NCBI GenBank assembly: GCA_964448015.1
Contig: CAYUUV010000010.1
Coordinates: forward strand, 1-29,563
DNA: 29,563 nucleotides
Source of the DNA: JACKGS01 sp964448015
GTDB lineage: Bacteria > Patescibacteriota > Saccharimonadia > Saccharimonadales > UBA7683
Direction of reading: 5' to 3'
Shown: one piece after another, positions 15,326 to 22,673 of the stretch
How positions within the stretch are numbered: position 1 is the first letter of the stretch
Layout: each line of letters opens with the position of its first letter
Notes under the pieces: generated by a model
Seen by the model: only the letters and a program-made list of their open reading frames with translations
What the model was told of the DNA's origin: nothing
Databases searched by the model: none
Made by a program: the position numbers and the translations under genes

Positions 15326-16867
15326 TTATCGAGACAATACGCCACTTTGTTTTTCGGCAGTTGTTTTGTGTTGAATGTCTAACAGAACCAAGGTGCCCTT
15401 GTGAAGACAGTAGAAAATTCGCGTGCGGATACTTTCGGGTGATTCACGAAAGCCAATACCCTGGCTATCTGGAGGGCTAAAGTGCAACACAGGACGTTTT
15501 TTGGAATGACTGGGTTGATCTGGAGTTATGAGGCGGATAAACTGACCATTCATTGGTGAAACGCCATTACCTATGGGGTCTTGCACAATTGAATAGAGCA
15601 TCTCTATAAGATCATTCGGATTATGGTACCGCGCAACGTAGGTTCGAAATTCCTTGGTATCCATGATGTTTTCAACTGCTTGCTCGAGCCAGTCACCGTA
15701 GCTGACGGCTTCATTTTTTTCAGCAATAACATCGGTGACTTCATAATGGTTGGCGATACGCTTTGCTTGGTAGACTGAGGCAACTGTTTGACGTCCTGTT
15801 TCTTCAAGGGACATGTCGAGATTTCCCGAAAGTTTAGGCATTGCCCTGCTGCCAGTGTGTGCCACTGCGGCGGATTTTGACTTTTTGCTAGCCGGGGTGG
15901 CTGCATAGCGCGGCGCGGCTTTTAACAAATACCGCTTGGGTCGATCGTAGGGCTGTAGTAGGTTTTTGCACCGCGTGTGTAGCGTGTTGACTGCTTGTTG
16001 GTGCTGCCTGGTAACCTCGTTTTGTACACTTTCTGGCAAGGCGCCAAACGGAATGGTTGTAATAAAATCTTGTACCACTTGCGGGTTGATTTCGGTATAG
16101 ATCGCAAATTGGGTGAGCAGCTGCATCACTTTTTGGCTGTCGCTGCTGGCGGTTTCAGAGCTTTCGGTTTGAAGAAGCTTGGTTGCTACCTGCTCTCGCC
16201 GCTCTTGCAGGTTTGCAATGCAGGTAGTAATGGGCGATTCTTCCAGCGGATCAAAGTGTGTACGTGCCAACGCCGTGAGTAGACCGGAATAGTCAGATAT
16301 ATCGATCTCATCAGATTCTAAAAATATACAGAGATCTTCAAGCAGTGCGGGATCTTCTGCAAGTAGCTGTTGCAAGGGTTGTAGTAGTGTTGCATCTGAT
16401 TGATACGCGGCTTGAAATAACTCAGTCGCTTCAATTTGCATGGTAAAGAAGTGGCGATGGTATCGTGAGTCGGCATTGACGACAGTGTCTTCCAGATCTT
16501 CAAGGTATTTTTGTACCACGGCCTGCTGTTCCTCATTACCCCATACCAGTATCTGCGCATTCCACTTTGCCTGGGTAAATGTGGCACTCACCCCTTTTCT
16601 GGCCGCCGAGAGTATTTTATGAGGATTGTATTTGCCGAGTGGTGCGTTCGGATCAGCCAGGCGCTCATCAACCATGCCCGCGTAGGTGTGGAGTTGCTCT
16701 TCTGAGCTGCTATGGTTCAGAAAATGGCCGAGTTGTTGCCAGGCAACCTCGGCGGCAAGAATTTTGTCGTAGTGCGCGCTGATATAGTGCTCGATAGGTT
16801 GATCGATCGGTACGACTTCATTATGTTCAGTGTGAGGAGGTAGCTCTACAACCTCTTGTATCGTCAT
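15326..16867 (-). CDS. Large protein of unknown function with a RelE/HigB-like C-terminal tail
   Basis: The 513-residue soluble protein is mostly helical and of no family I recognise. Residues up to about 320 are Q/E/L-rich, resembling a long helical array. A Lys/Ala/Ser linker with SKKSKSAAVAHTGS follows, then a second helical part (about 350-440). The last about 65 residues include RPVLHFSPPD and from 481 RTRIFYCLHKGTLVLLDIQHKT, whose R-(I/V)-F-Y ... L-V-L-L ... K-K/T pattern is like the final strands of RelE/HigB toxins. It lies immediately downstream of a toxin-antitoxin pair but has its own promoter. Gene identity is firm; function is not. It could be a toxin-domain fusion or a coincidence of strand pattern. 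Confidence 0.7.
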   Translation of the reverse strand: MTIQEVVELPPHTEHNEVVPIDQPIEHYISAHYDKILAAEVAWQQLGHFLNHSSSEEQLHTYAGMVDERLADPNAPLGKYNPHKILSAARKGVSATFTQAKWNAQILVWGNEEQQAVVQKYLEDLEDTVVNADSRYHRHFFTMQIEATELFQAAYQSDATLLQPLQQLLAEDPALLEDLCIFLESDEIDISDYSGLLTALARTHFDPLEESPITTCIANLQERREQVATKLLQTESSETASSDSQKVMQLLTQFAIYTEINPQVVQDFITTIPFGALPESVQNEVTRQHQQAVNTLHTRCKNLLQPYDRPKRYLLKAAPRYAATPASKKSKSAAVAHTGSRAMPKLSGNLDMSLEETGRQTVASVYQAKRIANHYEVTDVIAEKNEAVSYGDWLEQAVENIMDTKEFRTYVARYHNPNDLIEMLYSIVQDPIGNGVSPMNGQFIRLITPDQPSHSKKRPVLHFSPPDSQGIGFRESPESIRTRIFYCLHKGTLVLLDIQHKTTAEKQSGVLSR

Positions 16868-16874
16868 GGCCGCT

Positions 16875-16903
16875 ATTTTACAATAATACTACGTATATAG
16901 CAA
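16875..16903 (-). promoter_or_regulatory. Leaderless promoter of the 513-residue protein gene
   Basis: On the minus strand TTGCTA (16898-16903), 17 bp, TAAAAT (16875-16880), then seven bases to the ATG at 16867. Transcription would start at the A of the ATG. Confidence 0.7.
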
Positions 16904-16982
16904 TGATCACATAAGCTGAGCGTGTCTTAATGTCATGTACTAAACTAGCTAATTTTTACAGTGGTCTACGAGATAACTAATT

Positions 16983-17354
16983 TTAACTTAGGTATTTCTG
17001 TATGCGTTGCTGATCTTCGCGGCTTTTAACATTTTTGGCATAAAGCTCAATAAATATTACAGAGCTATCACTTATGACTGCTACAAATACCAATCGAAGC
17101 TTACTGCTCATGGATCGTGTTTCGGTGTCTAATCGCATCTTTATGACTTCATGCGTTTGCGATTGGTGTAAAATTGTGGCTCGCTTACCATCGAAGAATA
17201 GCGATCGATATTTTTTGAGCTCCTCGCCACCTCCAGGCACATACAGCTGCTCTATAAGTGCATAAACGGGTTTTAGATCAGATTTTAGAGTTCGCACTTT
17301 CTTACGAAGCGCTTTTACGTCTTTTTTAAACTCTGGACTTTCATCAAAGTTCAT
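16983..17354 (-). CDS. RelE/ParE-like toxin of a Panacea toxin-antitoxin pair
   Basis: The 123-residue product has the RelE/ParE-superfamily layout: an N-terminal strand and two long basic helices (FKKDVKALRKKVRTLKSDLKPVYALIEQL), then strands, ending SKLRLVFVAVISDSSVIFIELYAKNVKSREDQQRIQKYL (86-122), much like RelE/YafQ ends where R-x-x-(Y/F), a hydrophobic strand and a K-(S/N) turn precede a last helix. Such toxins cut mRNA on the ribosome or poison gyrase; which applies here is unclear. Its ATG overlaps the end of the antitoxin gene by 11 bases, so the antitoxin is made first, as usual for type II pairs. Confidence 0.78.
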   Translation of the reverse strand: MNFDESPEFKKDVKALRKKVRTLKSDLKPVYALIEQLYVPGGGEELKKYRSLFFDGKRATILHQSQTHEVIKMRLDTETRSMSSKLRLVFVAVISDSSVIFIELYAKNVKSREDQQRIQKYLS

Positions 17355-18117
17355 CTTCTGGCTCGGTGACAGCGGTTAGTTTAGTACGATAAAATACATA
17401 ACGATAATCTAATGGCTTTCCTTGACCTGCCACCACCCATGGCGTATCTAGGTGCGATAGTTCAGTCAGCTCTTTGGCTGTCTTGTCGCTCAAGCGAGCA
17501 AGCGTTTCATCTATGTGTCTGAGCTCGCGTGCAGATAAGTCATCAAACGGCACTGGCTTTGTTGGCAAATATTTCTTCTGTTTGTTTTTGAAAAAATTAG
17601 TTTCAACAACCTCAAGCTCACCCTTGCTCTTCATGCCCTCTACGACACTCTTGAATTCTGCCACAGGTGATGGACCGTAATGATTATGAATGTAGGTTAG
17701 ACCAGTTATGGACTTACCTTGTTTTTCGTAGTAATCAAAATCTATAAAATACAATAGTTTATACAGAACGGTTTCACCCACATTGGGCTTAGCACCGACT
17801 TTTTCCAGAACGTAGGCAAGAACTTCACGCAGTTTATTGTAGTCAACCTTTTGTATTGTTTCTCTGGGATTTGTACCTGGTTTGTTAAAACTAATTGGCT
17901 TGATAGCTTGTTCTGCCGGTATCTTAGTGGTAATAAGATCTGACGGGGAAATCTGATAGAACTCAGCGATGGCGTTAATTTTGCTTAAATCTGGCTGGCG
18001 CTTACCTGTTTCTAAATTGGCATAGGTTGCTCGCGCCATATGTAGCTTATCTGCCACATCTTGCTGGCTCAGGCTAGCATTGTCACGCAGTATTGCTATT
18101 GTCTTACCGAAATCCAT
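17344..18117 (-). CDS. HTH-Panacea (DUF4065) antitoxin
   Basis: The 257-residue protein joins an XRE-type helix-turn-helix (residues 5-60: LSQQDVADKLHMARATYANLE and so on) to a Panacea/DUF4065 domain (about 92-230) with the signature KLLYFIDFDYYEKQGKSITG-L-TYIHNHYGPSP at 120-151. Panacea proteins are antitoxins that pair with many unrelated toxins. Here the partner is the overlapping RelE-like gene. The HTH implies autorepression. Upstream, TTGCAT-17-TATACT (18143-18171) forms a good promoter, with TAGC-TTAT-GCTA around its -10 edge as a possible operator. Unlike the single genes nearby it has a short leader. Confidence 0.88.
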   Translation of the reverse strand: MDFGKTIAILRDNASLSQQDVADKLHMARATYANLETGKRQPDLSKINAIAEFYQISPSDLITTKIPAEQAIKPISFNKPGTNPRETIQKVDYNKLREVLAYVLEKVGAKPNVGETVLYKLLYFIDFDYYEKQGKSITGLTYIHNHYGPSPVAEFKSVVEGMKSKGELEVVETNFFKNKQKKYLPTKPVPFDDLSARELRHIDETLARLSDKTAKELTELSHLDTPWVVAGQGKPLDYRYVFYRTKLTAVTEPEDEL

Positions 18118-18142
18118 AAGGAGCCTTTCATTTATAACTAAC

Positions 18143-18171
18143 AGTATAGCTTATGCTACTTTTTTATGCAA
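18143..18171 (-). promoter_or_regulatory. Promoter of the Panacea antitoxin-toxin operon
   Basis: Minus strand: TTGCAT (18166-18171), 17-bp spacer, TATACT (18143-18148). The small palindrome TAGC-TTAT-GCTA spans the -10 edge and spacer, where an HTH antitoxin would block transcription. Confidence 0.7.
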
Positions 18172-18188
18172 GTAATCAGTGTAGAAAG

Positions 18189-18217
18189 TTGACACCATCT
18201 GTTATCTTTGCTACTAT
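18189..18217 (+). promoter_or_regulatory. Promoter of the structured leader / DUF2188 operon
   Basis: Plus strand: TTGACA (18189-18194), 17-bp spacer, TACTAT (18212-18217). It is divergent from the antitoxin promoter and about 210 bases before the DUF2188 start codon. Confidence 0.65.
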
Positions 18218-18223
18218 TATATT

Positions 18224-18390
18224 CATGCCGACTTATCTGAAATAAAGAAAACTTTAACAAACAGATGTCGGGAGGTTTTAAGGAGGGTAACTCCTGACTA
18301 AGCCAAGCGCTAGAAATGGCAACGGTGCTGACCCTCGCCAGCACCGCACATACAAAGTTTGAACCCCTTGTATGCTGCCAATTCTAGCAC
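18224..18390 (+). ncRNA. Structured 5' leader RNA with a three-way junction (unassigned)
   Basis: Between the promoter and the DUF2188 start codon lie about 200 non-coding bases that fold extensively. First is a stem pairing CCGA and ATCTG with CAGAT and TCGG (18228-18276 region). Next is AGGAG-GGTAA-CTCCT. The main element is a 13-position stem GCTAGAAATGGCA (18309-18321) with TGCCAATTCTAGC (18376-18388), 12 of 13 paired, closing two hairpins: GGTGCTG/CAGCACC (18324-18345) and CATACAA/TTGTATG (18348-18374). I know no riboswitch class that matches. It could be a cis-regulatory leader or a processed small RNA. No terminator follows before the gene. Confidence 0.6.
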
Positions 18391-18427
18391 ACATTAACAA
18401 TTAACGTTTCGCTACAAGGAGCAAATC

Positions 18428-18662
18428 ATGGCAGCAAACAGACGCGACGTACACGTCGTACCCAACAAATCGTCAGGCCAATTAGACTGGTCTGTGAAGC
18501 CAACGTTCTAGTAGTACTTATGCCAACAAGGCAGATGCTTTGGCGGCAGCTCGACAGATTGCCGTTAATAACGGGCTTGAGATGTTCGAGCACGGTAAGA
18601 ACGGTCAGATACAAAATCGTAACACGTACGGCAAGCACGATCCGTACCCACCAAAGGGCTAA
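18428..18662 (+). pseudogene. DUF2188-family gene with a +1 frameshift
   Basis: From the ATG at 18428, with AAGGAG seven bases upstream, the frame reads MAANRRDVHVVPNKSSG and QLDWSVKPTF and then meets TAG. In the next frame it continues SSSTYANKADALAAARQIAV, NNGLEMFEHGKNGQIQNRNT, YGKHDPYPPKG to a TAA at 18660-18662. Together these make a full DUF2188 protein of about 77 residues (R-x-V-H-V-V-P...W-x-V-K...A...AR...G...H...G.I...YG.DP.PPKG). One extra base near 18506-18507 explains it. The TTC-TAG context does not look like a programmed slip because the shifted codon is UCU. It is a recent mutation or a sequencing error. Confidence 0.82.
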
Positions 18663-18664
18663 TC

Positions 18665-18874
18665 ATGGAAAAGTTTTGCGTCAACGAGAACGAACAAGAT
18701 AATGGTGACCATGAAGTACATCGAAGATGTACTAGGTTGCCTGCACCAGAGAACCAAGAATATCTGGGTGAGTTACCAGATAGCTTCAGTGCTATTAAGG
18801 AAGCACAACGGCGACATCCCAACTGGCGTGTTAACGGTTGCTACTATTGTTGCCCCGAAAGCCACACTAGCTAA
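18665..18874 (+). CDS. Small CVN...GCYYC conserved hypothetical protein
   Basis: The 69-residue protein has the pattern FCVNENEQDNGDHEVHRRC, then LPAPENQEYLG, then NGCYYCCPESHTS. I recall short bacterial proteins with CVNxNxQxNGxHEVH and NGCYYC ends, all of unknown function and often in accessory regions. Cysteines 5, 22, 59, 62 and 63 with several histidines suggest a metal site. It starts two bases after the DUF2188 stop and shares its promoter and terminator. DUF2188 genes and this type both tend to lie near mobile or defence genes, which fits the neighbours. Confidence 0.75.
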   Translation: MEKFCVNENEQDNGDHEVHRRCTRLPAPENQEYLGELPDSFSAIKEAQRRHPNWRVNGCYYCCPESHTS

Positions 18875-18892
18875 CAGGAATACCGATTGAGA

Positions 18893-18925
18893 AACAGGGC
18901 GCGCTTGCGAGGACGCCCTGTTTTT
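18893..18925 (+). terminator. Intrinsic terminator of the DUF2188 operon
   Basis: AACAGGGCG (18893-18901) pairs perfectly with CGCCCTGTT (18914-18922) around a 12-base loop, and a T-run follows at once. It lies 18 bases after the small protein gene and just before the convergent nuclease stop. Confidence 0.88.
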
Positions 18926-18937
18926 GTTCTCTAGATT

Positions 18938-20029
18938 CTAGATGTCACTCTTGCGGCGATTGTCGTCTTTGCAGAGCATTTGACAGTTGGCGCTCACGGT
19001 TTTACCGCCTTGGCTCCACGGTGTGATGTGGTCGGCTTCCATGTCGCCAATCTCAAAGTACTGCTTGCAGTCGGGGCACGTACCATTTTGGCGTTCATAG
19101 GCTTCGCGTTTGTCACGGTCATTAAAAGCACGGATAGACAGGTAGCGTTCTTTGCGTGTCAAAAGGTAGGGGTAAATACCGGACTTTTTGGTAACATCTT
19201 CGTCTTGCATCAATGTTTTAGTTTCTGCCTCAATCGCCGCTGGGTTTAACTGCTCATTTTTGTGAACGTTATATAGTTCGCCCCAAGCTACGCCATTCAT
19301 TTCTTTGCGGTAGTTAGTAAAAGTGCTACGTACCCATTCCACGACAGCCTGAAAATAGCTCCACAGCTCATCGGCGTTAGTCTTGTGCTGGTTGCGCGAC
19401 ATGTATTCTTCAATATCGCCGGTGTTTATCCAACTCAAAATTGTTTCTAAATACTCTTGGCGAATTGGTGAACCTGTCAGTAGCGAACCACCGTCATTTG
19501 CTAATAAGTACGCTACGCAGTTTGACTTACTGAACTTTAGCTTTGCGTCAGAAAGCCAGGTGCCCGTATACACGGCATTCCGTATTTCTTGGTCGGTCAG
19601 CTTTTCGCCAGCGATGTTGATAATGCGGAACCAATCCAATCGCTCGCGATCCGTTCCCTCGCAGAAGTAGATCATTAGTTCGTAGTCGAATATTTGTTTT
19701 CGCTCCTCTTCTGTTAGGCTATGGAAGTACACGCCATCTACCGAGAAGTCACCGTTGACGTATTGGGCAATAGATATGGTGCGTTGCTGGCCATCCAGAA
19801 CCTCGTAGCCACCGTCATCTTTAACCACCCAGTACATAACATTAAGCGGAAAACCTTGTCGAACTGTGTCAATAACTGCATCACGCTGCTTGCCTGTGTA
19901 GACAAACTCACGCTGATACTTTGGACGGATGTCTAGCCTACCACCGAAGGCGGTTACGCCCTCCTCCTGACTATCTTTATAATTGGAAACCGCATCGCGG
20001 ACTTTGATTTTATGTAGGTTAATTTTCAT
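18938..20029 (-). CDS. DUF262-HNH nuclease, candidate restriction enzyme
   Basis: The 363-residue protein starts with a DUF262 (ParB/GmrS-like) domain: RPKYQREFVYTGKQRDAVIDTV near 35-57 and the hallmark DGQQR at 79-83. This domain binds or hydrolyses nucleotides in GmrSD-type defence enzymes. A helical middle follows, then an HNH domain: CPDC at 318-321, EADHITPW with D333-H334, N348 and LCKDDNRRK at 352-360. The usual second CxxC has only C353, with D355-D356 where the next cysteine would be. The start overlaps the methyltransferase stop by ATGA, so both are one translational unit. It probably cuts DNA lacking, or carrying, the partner's mark. Confidence 0.87.
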   Translation of the reverse strand: MKINLHKIKVRDAVSNYKDSQEEGVTAFGGRLDIRPKYQREFVYTGKQRDAVIDTVRQGFPLNVMYWVVKDDGGYEVLDGQQRTISIAQYVNGDFSVDGVYFHSLTEEERKQIFDYELMIYFCEGTDRERLDWFRIINIAGEKLTDQEIRNAVYTGTWLSDAKLKFSKSNCVAYLLANDGGSLLTGSPIRQEYLETILSWINTGDIEEYMSRNQHKTNADELWSYFQAVVEWVRSTFTNYRKEMNGVAWGELYNVHKNEQLNPAAIEAETKTLMQDEDVTKKSGIYPYLLTRKERYLSIRAFNDRDKREAYERQNGTCPDCKQYFEIGDMEADHITPWSQGGKTVSANCQMLCKDDNRRKSDI

Positions 20030-21090
20030 ACTCTCTCCAATAACTTATTCTTAATCACAACTCGCTCGAATGGTGCTTTCCACGGCTTACCGTCCTTTTC
20101 AATCCATAGAGTTGCTTTGTCACCCTTAAATCGAACAGTTTTCTCTAGTTGTACACCTTTACCAATAATCTCAAATTGATCCGGGTTGTATTTGTCGATA
20201 AAAGTAATTGGAACGCCCATTTGTCCCTCGTAGTCCATGGGTATATCGGATACTTTGGGTACCTCGATAGCATCATAGTTGTAGTATCTGAAGTATGATT
20301 CTGAACTATACTTTTTATAAAGTTGTATTTTTTCGTGATGCTTGGCGACCTCCATGTTGGTAAACCAACATGATGTTGATACGCGAGCAATCTTTTTACC
20401 GGTTTTTTCATCTATATGGTGGAATTTCTCCCAGTCATCCGGTACAGCAAAGTACATGCCAACGTTAAAGTTTGTGTAGCCAGTTCTCAACTGATCATTC
20501 TTCACTAACTCGAACGTTTCTTTATAGGTAAGAGCGTTGGTATTGCCAATTATTAAGAATTGTTTGCTATGCTTTACTAATTGAGCGACGTATTCACGGA
20601 ACAGACTAAATGGTGGGTTGGTACATACAATATCAGCTTTCTTGAGCAGTTCAATACATTCGTTGCTGCGGAAATCCCCGTTGCCTTTTAGCGGTGTGGC
20701 TATATTCCTATTATGCTTAAGTAGATACTCGACGTCAGCAAGATTGATAGAACCACTGTCGTTAGTGTCTATAACCTCGTTAATTTCAATTTTGAATGGC
20801 TGTTCACCATCTGGCTTTAGCCCCTCGACGTCGAAGAGTGCTAGTTGGGTACCGGCGATCGGTGATTTTGTGTAGCTGGTGGCTATTAGCCTTTTTAACC
20901 TTAGGTGATTAAAGTTACTAGCAAAATATTTGAAGAAGTTACTTTCAAACGGGTCATCACAATTTAGAAAAACTATCTTGCCATAAAATTGTTCTTTATA
21001 GTGTTTCACCTCATTTTCAATATCGGCAAGTTGCGTGTAAAACTCGTCATTCTTTGACCGATTTGCTGAGTATAAAATTCCTTTTGACAT
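20026..21090 (-). CDS. EcoRI-family adenine-specific DNA methyltransferase
   Basis: With the ATG at 21090 the protein has 354 residues. It resembles the EcoRI methyltransferase family (N6-adenine): NDEFYTQLADIENE near the start, VFLNCDDPFESNFFKYFASNF at about 40-60, TSYTKSP, and the catalytic NPPF at 158-161 in DIVCTNPPFSLFREY. GAAAGG five bases upstream supports this start over a GTG five codons earlier. It is the first gene of a two-gene operon with the DUF262-HNH protein. Its leader contains a branched RNA, a terminator and a possible antiterminator. The target site cannot be read from the sequence. Confidence 0.9.
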   Translation of the reverse strand: MSKGILYSANRSKNDEFYTQLADIENEVKHYKEQFYGKIVFLNCDDPFESNFFKYFASNFNHLRLKRLIATSYTKSPIAGTQLALFDVEGLKPDGEQPFKIEINEVIDTNDSGSINLADVEYLLKHNRNIATPLKGNGDFRSNECIELLKKADIVCTNPPFSLFREYVAQLVKHSKQFLIIGNTNALTYKETFELVKNDQLRTGYTNFNVGMYFAVPDDWEKFHHIDEKTGKKIARVSTSCWFTNMEVAKHHEKIQLYKKYSSESYFRYYNYDAIEVPKVSDIPMDYEGQMGVPITFIDKYNPDQFEIIGKGVQLEKTVRFKGDKATLWIEKDGKPWKAPFERVVIKNKLLERV

Positions 21091-21105
21091 TGCAACCTTT
21101 CTCAC

Positions 21106-21138
21106 GGCTGCAAAACAAAAAAGGCAGCCATTGGCTGC
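21106..21138 (-). terminator. Leader terminator with alternative pairing
   Basis: In the minus-strand RNA, GCAGCC-AAT-GGCTGC (21138-21124) is followed by C and six U (21122-21117): a strong intrinsic terminator. A second GCAGCC at 21111-21106, after the U-run, can pair with the same GGCTGC instead and would loop out the U-run. The two pairings exclude each other, as in attenuators. Confidence 0.65.
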
Positions 21139-21250
21139 AACATCTAAACAATCAGAGCTAAACGCCTGTATTGAAAAGAAAGCACAATGACCGCCTTTTC
21201 AGCGTCTAGCTCCTCATGTCGAGGTGCTTTGATTATTTAGATGTTGCCCC
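21115..21250 (-). ncRNA. Branched RNA / attenuator leader of the restriction-modification operon
   Basis: On the minus strand an extended -10 (TGG-TATGAT, about 21255-21260) puts transcription start at the GGGG before a long stem. P1 pairs GCAACATCTAAATAATCA with TGATTGTTTAGATGTTGC (18 bp, one U-G wobble). Inside are a small hairpin CCTC-GACAT-GAGG and a stem AGCTAGACGC/GCGTTTAGCT (one G-U), which ends in TGAAAAG/CTTTTCA. Both wobbles pair only in the minus-strand RNA, which fixes the sense. A terminator hairpin and U-run follow, 27 bases before the methyltransferase ATG. No known class is recognised. Confidence 0.68.
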
Positions 21251-21440
21251 TTTATCATACCATTCTCGGGGCTCATTAGTGGCAACTTGATTTACTGCAT
21301 TTATTACTTAACTGTCAGCAGCTATTCCACTCCCGTTAACCGCTCAATTCTTTTCACAAAAGAAGAGAAAAAAGAAAGAGGATAACCGAGTAAAAACAGA
21401 TGAAATATACTACGAATGAATTAGCTTACACAATAATTTG

Positions 21441-22010
21441 TTAGTAGTCGATGCCTTTGTTGGCTAGAAATTTATCATCAAAGTGGTGTTTGAGTTTGGT
21501 CATTTCGGTGGCGATATCAACATCTGGGAGTAGTTTTTTGGGGAAGTTTCGGCCGGTGAGGCAGAGCGAGGTATTTTTGGCTCGATTATTGATTATTGAT
21601 TTTAGATTATTGGTGGTGAGCAGGCCGTCGTGTACCGCATTGTTGATTTCATCACAGATGACAACGTCGAATTCGCCACTGGTGACTTTTTCGAGCGCAA
21701 TCTGGAAGGTTTCAGAGGCAGCTTTTTTATGGGTTTCCTCACTGACATTTTCTTCGCTTAGCTCACCAGCTGCAAAAAACCCTTTGCCGCCTTTATAAAA
21801 GAAGAGCTGTTCGCCAAACAAGGGTGCTATTTTATGAATAAAAGTGTGTTCGCCGACTTCCCAGTGCTTTATAAATTGAATGTAGGCAACTTTGTGCCCG
21901 CGGCCAAGCGCCCGGCACATCAGGCCAATGCTAGCGCTGGTCTTCCCTTTGCTTTCGCCGGTATAAACCACCACTACTGATTTTTTCTGCTTGAAATCTT
22001 CAAATGCCAT
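21441..22010 (-). CDS. Cob(I)alamin / corrinoid adenosyltransferase, CobO/CobA (BtuR) type
   Basis: The 189-residue protein matches the CobA/BtuR family, which transfers the adenosyl group of ATP to the corrinoid cobalt. Evidence is the P-loop YTGESKGKTSAS (G18-K21-G-K-T), the following LGRGHKVAYIQFIKHW, the central FDVVICDEINNAVHDGLL and the end LCLTGRNFPKKLL. No other cobalamin genes are in the window, so it would salvage corrinoids or serve an adenosylcobalamin enzyme such as class II ribonucleotide reductase (inference). CATACT eight bases and TTGCAC 18 bp further upstream suggest a leaderless mRNA. Between its stop and the 5' end of the RM leader (21250) I see no gene. Confidence 0.9.
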   Translation of the reverse strand: MAFEDFKQKKSVVVVYTGESKGKTSASIGLMCRALGRGHKVAYIQFIKHWEVGEHTFIHKIAPLFGEQLFFYKGGKGFFAAGELSEENVSEETHKKAASETFQIALEKVTSGEFDVVICDEINNAVHDGLLTTNNLKSIINNRAKNTSLCLTGRNFPKKLLPDVDIATEMTKLKHHFDDKFLANKGIDY

Positions 22011-22058
22011 GTATAAGTAGTATGAAGGAATGAGGGGGCAGCGTGCAAGTGGCGTTGG

Positions 22059-22673
22059 CTAGGGTAGATCCTGCTCAACACTTTCTTGTTCATTTAAAAG
22101 TAGAATTTTGATGATTCTTTGGGCGTCGGCAATATGTGTTGCGGCGGGGTGTTGATCTTTGATAGTTGAAATGACGCTATGCAGCGGCGATTGATGCGCG
22201 TATGTTTCAGTGCGCTCAAAGAGCTGCCCTAGTCGGTCGATATCAAGGCCCCGGCCGGTGGCAAAATCATCCCAATATTCGAAGCGGTAGTAACTGGCCG
22301 CAAGGCCCACAAGTTCTCGCGCTGGCCGCCGGGCTGCAATAGCTGCTTCTTTTTCGGCTTGCCACTCGGTTCGCTGCTGTTGGTAGTCGTCGACCGTTTT
22401 ATCAGCTGTTCGGGATACTGGCTTGGGAATTTCAGGGATATAGCCTAAGATTTCCAAAACTCTCACCACAATATCTTCACCGTCACTGAGCGCTACCAGA
22501 TCTAACTGTAATTTTGAACGATGCGCCAGTAAGGTTTCGGCTGCTGTGGCATCAGGTATGGGGTCAAAAAAAGATCCCATCGGATCTCGTACGTGTTCAT
22601 CCTCAAACGAGGACGCGCTCGCCGCAGGTGACCCGCTTTGGTCGCTTAGTGGTGAAGTGCGTAGTTCGCTCAT
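22059..22673 (-). CDS. Hypothetical soluble protein
   Basis: With the ATG at 22673 the product has 204 residues and no recognised family. The first 60 residues are Ser/Pro/Asp-rich and probably disordered. The rest is helical and charged, with ARRPARELVGLAASYYRFEYWDD as its most distinctive part. No membrane segment or signal is seen. AGGAG seven bases upstream fixes the start, making this one of the few single genes here with a Shine-Dalgarno. An upstream open extension of 20 codons is less likely. It stands alone between the CobO and glutaredoxin genes. Confidence 0.65.
   Translation of the reverse strand: MSELRTSPLSDQSGSPAASASSFEDEHVRDPMGSFFDPIPDATAAETLLAHRSKLQLDLVALSDGEDIVVRVLEILGYIPEIPKPVSRTADKTVDDYQQQRTEWQAEKEAAIAARRPARELVGLAASYYRFEYWDDFATGRGLDIDRLGQLFERTETYAHQSPLHSVISTIKDQHPAATHIADAQRIIKILLLNEQESVEQDLP

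Noticed and set aside
18290..18330. Hammerhead ribozyme (CTGA and GAAA words near a stem)
   Set aside because: The CUGANGA core is not present (CTGACTA instead) and the stems are arranged differently.
18300..18390. Integron attC site
   Set aside because: No RYYYAAC/GTTRRRY core pair in the right places and no integrase; the fold sits between a promoter and a ribosome site.
18500..18515. Programmed +1 frameshift in the DUF2188 gene
   Set aside because: The P-site codon UUC would slip to UCU, a poor match for its tRNA, and no stimulatory site is seen.
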